Of a DNA stretch of 64,000 bases, positions 62,277 through 64,000 are shown piece after piece (positions within the stretch are counted from its first letter, which is position 1; the number at the start of each line of letters is the position of its first letter). Origin of the DNA: Actinomadura opuntiae (GTDB lineage Bacteria > Actinomycetota > Actinomycetes > Streptosporangiales > Streptosporangiaceae); NCBI RefSeq assembly GCF_030283205.1, contig NZ_JASNWF010000012.1:248001-312000 (forward strand), written 5' to 3'. The notes beneath the pieces are model-generated. The model worked only from the letters and a program-made list of their open reading frames with translations. It had not been told where the DNA came from and searched no databases. Position numbers and translations under genes: made by a program.

Positions 62277-64000
62277 TGCGCAGGACCCTGGAGCTGACCT
62301 GGCGGTTGCTGCGCGGCGGGGGCCGACGCAACCTGCTCGGCTCGCTGCTCACCCTCGCCGCGGTGGCCGTCTCCACCGGGCTGCTGCTGTTCGCGGTCAG
62401 CGCCAACCTCGCGTTCGCGCAGCGCTCCCACGCCGATGCGTGGCGGCATCCGGGGAAGGCGGACGCGCGCCCGGTGATGGTCGAGGCCCTCGCGACCGAC
62501 TACGTCCGCGGCCGGCCGATCACCGTCGTGGAACTGGCGGCGCTGAAGCCGGACGCGCCCGCCCCGCCGGGCATGCCGCGCTTCCCGAGGCCCGGCGAGA
62601 CCTGGACCTCGCCCGCGCTCGCCCGTCTCATCAAGGACCTGCCCGCCGATCAGCTCGCGGGCCGCTTCCCCGCCCGCGCCGGGACGCTCGGACGCGACGC
62701 GCTGATCCACCCGGGAGAGCTCGTCGCCGTGGTCGGCCACCGCCCCGGCGATCCCGCCATGACGGCGCACCGCGACGACCTCTCCGGGGTGGAGAACACC
62801 GCCGCGCCCACCGCCATCGCGCGGTTCCCGACGGACACCGCCGCGGTTTCCAGCGTCTACCAGGCGCTCGTCGCGATCGCGTCGGTGCTGATGGTCGTGC
62901 CGCTGCTGGTGTTCGGCGGCGCCGCCGCCCGGCTGACGGTGGCGCGCCGCGACCGGCGCCTCGCCGCGCTGCGGCTGGTCGGCGCCACGCCCGGGCAGGT
63001 CGTCGCGATCACCACGGCCGAGGCCGTGCTCACCGCGGCGGCGGGCGCGCTGGCCGGGACCGTCCTGTACGCGGCGGCGATCCCCGCGCTCACCCGCATC
63101 GCGATCGCGGGCGGCGGCTGGTACGCCGCCGACCTGTGGCCGGGCGCGCCCACCGTCGCGGCGCTGCTCGCGGCGGTGCCCGTCCTGGTCGGCGCCAGCG
63201 CGGTCGCCGGGCTGCGCCGCGTCGTGGTGAGCCCGCTCGGCGTCGCCCGCCGCGAGACGCCGCCGGCGATGCGCGCCGTCCGGCTGCTGCTGCTCGCCGC
63301 GGTCGTGGTCGCGTTCGGCGCGCTGAGCGGCGGGCTGACCGGCATGGGCCGGACCGGCCTGGTGATCATGCTGCTGTTCCTCATGCTGGCCTTCGTCGCG
63401 ATCAACCTCGCCGGGCCATGGGTGGTCGCGCTGATCGGCCGCGTCACCGTCGGCCTCGCGCGGAGCCCGGCGCGGCTGCTGGCCGGGCGGCGGCTGGTGG
63501 ACGACCCGCGCTCGGCGTGGCGGACGGTCGCCGGCGTCGCGCTGACCGGGTTCGTCGCGGGCTTCCTCGCGCTGATGGGCACGGCGTCGCCGGGGACGAA
63601 GGCGTCCGGCGAGCTGCGGCTGACCGTCCCGCCGGCCCGGGGCGAGGCCGTCGCCGAGCAGGTCAGGGGCAGGCTCCACGGGATCGACGCGGGCGTCTCG
63701 GTGAAGCCGCCCTCCACCGAGGACCCGCCCGCGGACGCCGCCGTCCTGACCATCAGCGTCCGAGGCGGGGCGGGCGCGGTCGACGAGGCGCGCACGGCGC
63801 TCGCCGCGGCGGTCCCCGGCCGGGTCGCCACCACCACGGCCGACCAGGACAGGGCCCAGGACCGGCTGCTGGGCGACCTGCGGACGGGCGCCCTCACCGT
63901 GCTGGTCGTGTCCTTCCTCATCGCGATCACCAGCGCGGGCATCACCGGCGCGTCGGCGGTGCTCGACCGGCGGCAGGCGTACGCGATGCTGCGCCTGGCG
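62276..64000 (+). CDS. FtsX-type ABC permease (3-prime end outside the window)
   Basis: At least 575 residues are visible and the gene continues past the edge. It opens MRRTLELTWRLLRGGG, then a hydrophobic helix (LTLAAVAVSTGLLLFAVSAN). A periplasmic-type domain fills about 50-195, followed by FtsX helices such as VLMVVPLLVFGGAAARLTVA and the cytoplasmic loop RRDRRLAALRLVGATPGQVV, a hallmark of FtsX permeases. A second FtsX half begins near residue 535 (LLGDLRTGALTVLVVSFLIA). The family transports peptides, lipids or antibiotics outward. Confidence 0.9.
   Translation, partial: MRRTLELTWRLLRGGGRRNLLGSLLTLAAVAVSTGLLLFAVSANLAFAQRSHADAWRHPGKADARPVMVEALATDYVRGRPITVVELAALKPDAPAPPGMPRFPRPGETWTSPALARLIKDLPADQLAGRFPARAGTLGRDALIHPGELVAVVGHRPGDPAMTAHRDDLSGVENTAAPTAIARFPTDTAAVSSVYQALVAIASVLMVVPLLVFGGAAARLTVARRDRRLAALRLVGATPGQVVAITTAEAVLTAAAGALAGTVLYAAAIPALTRIAIAGGGWYAADLWPGAPTVAALLAAVPVLVGASAVAGLRRVVVSPLGVARRETPPAMRAVRLLLLAAVVVAFGALSGGLTGMGRTGLVIMLLFLMLAFVAINLAGPWVVALIGRVTVGLARSPARLLAGRRLVDDPRSAWRTVAGVALTGFVAGFLALMGTASPGTKASGELRLTVPPARGEAVAEQVRGRLHGIDAGVSVKPPSTEDPPADAAVLTISVRGGAGAVDEARTALAAAVPGRVATTTADQDRAQDRLLGDLRTGALTVLVVSFLIAITSAGITGASAVLDRRQAYAMLRLA

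Overview
The window is about 72-73% GC, with almost every codon ending in G or C. Its gene set is typical of filamentous actinobacteria: a DUF574 methyltransferase, a PAS/GAF/SpoIIE phosphatase, FCD-type GntR, DUF4328 and DUF4389 proteins, a DUF6504-DnaE2 pair and many GTG starts with 4-base GTGA/ATGA overlaps. A member of the Streptosporangiales (Actinomadura-like) is the best guess. This is inferred from gene content; no rRNA is present.

Layout. 1-3025: an FtsX-type ABC exporter (ATPase plus a permease cut by the window edge) divergent from a NarL-type sensor kinase/regulator pair. 3133-7381: a small unknown protein, TetR with a divergent SDR dehydrogenase, a ureohydrolase and a DUF574 methyltransferase. 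7560-13875: a secreted tannase/feruloyl-esterase-family hydrolase facing a four-gene ABC importer operon and a GntR regulator, which looks like a unit that releases and imports an aromatic acid. 13945-22164: a PAS-PAS-GAF-SpoIIE phosphatase, a 1,826-residue single-chain acyl-CoA carboxylase and a 134-residue protein made of four exact 33-residue repeats. 22161-27767: an aromatic-catabolism zone in partial decay. It holds an AraC stump, an IclR stump and a frameshifted chimera of gentisate dioxygenase and an FAD monooxygenase, beside an intact beta-ketoadipate lower pathway (pcaIJF) with a divergent LysR regulator and a clear operator. 27802-31283: a MerR/B12-binding regulator, a LysR/RibD-like/cysteine-dioxygenase-like cassette and tRNA-Arg(UCU).

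31412-38179: a phosphotransferase with cobD and cobQ, then a convergent OpuC-type compatible-solute importer. 38293-39113: repeat element copy A and an unknown gene. 39135-45298: MarR/MFS efflux, a GT39-like glycosyltransferase, AraC with a divergent oxidoreductase, and a LysE exporter. 45305-46032: a papain-fold (deamidase-type) toxin domain with a YrhB/Imm35-like partner. 46092-53598: an amino-acid permease, an alpha/beta hydrolase, two tandem PknB-like kinases with different C-terminal modules, a quinone oxidoreductase and TetR. 53905-58113: a small gene interrupted at its 3-prime end by repeat copy B, then a perfect LexA box driving DUF6504-dnaE2. 58110-64000: two membrane proteins and a second NarL-type two-component system divergent from a second FtsX-type ABC exporter that runs off the end.

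The most unusual signals are the two-copy 150-bp repeat, whose hairpins are kept although their stem sequences differ; the exact 33-residue repeat protein; the chimeric gentisate-pathway fossil; and the stand-alone toxin/immunity-like pair. No CRISPR array, prophage, insertion sequence or integrase was seen.
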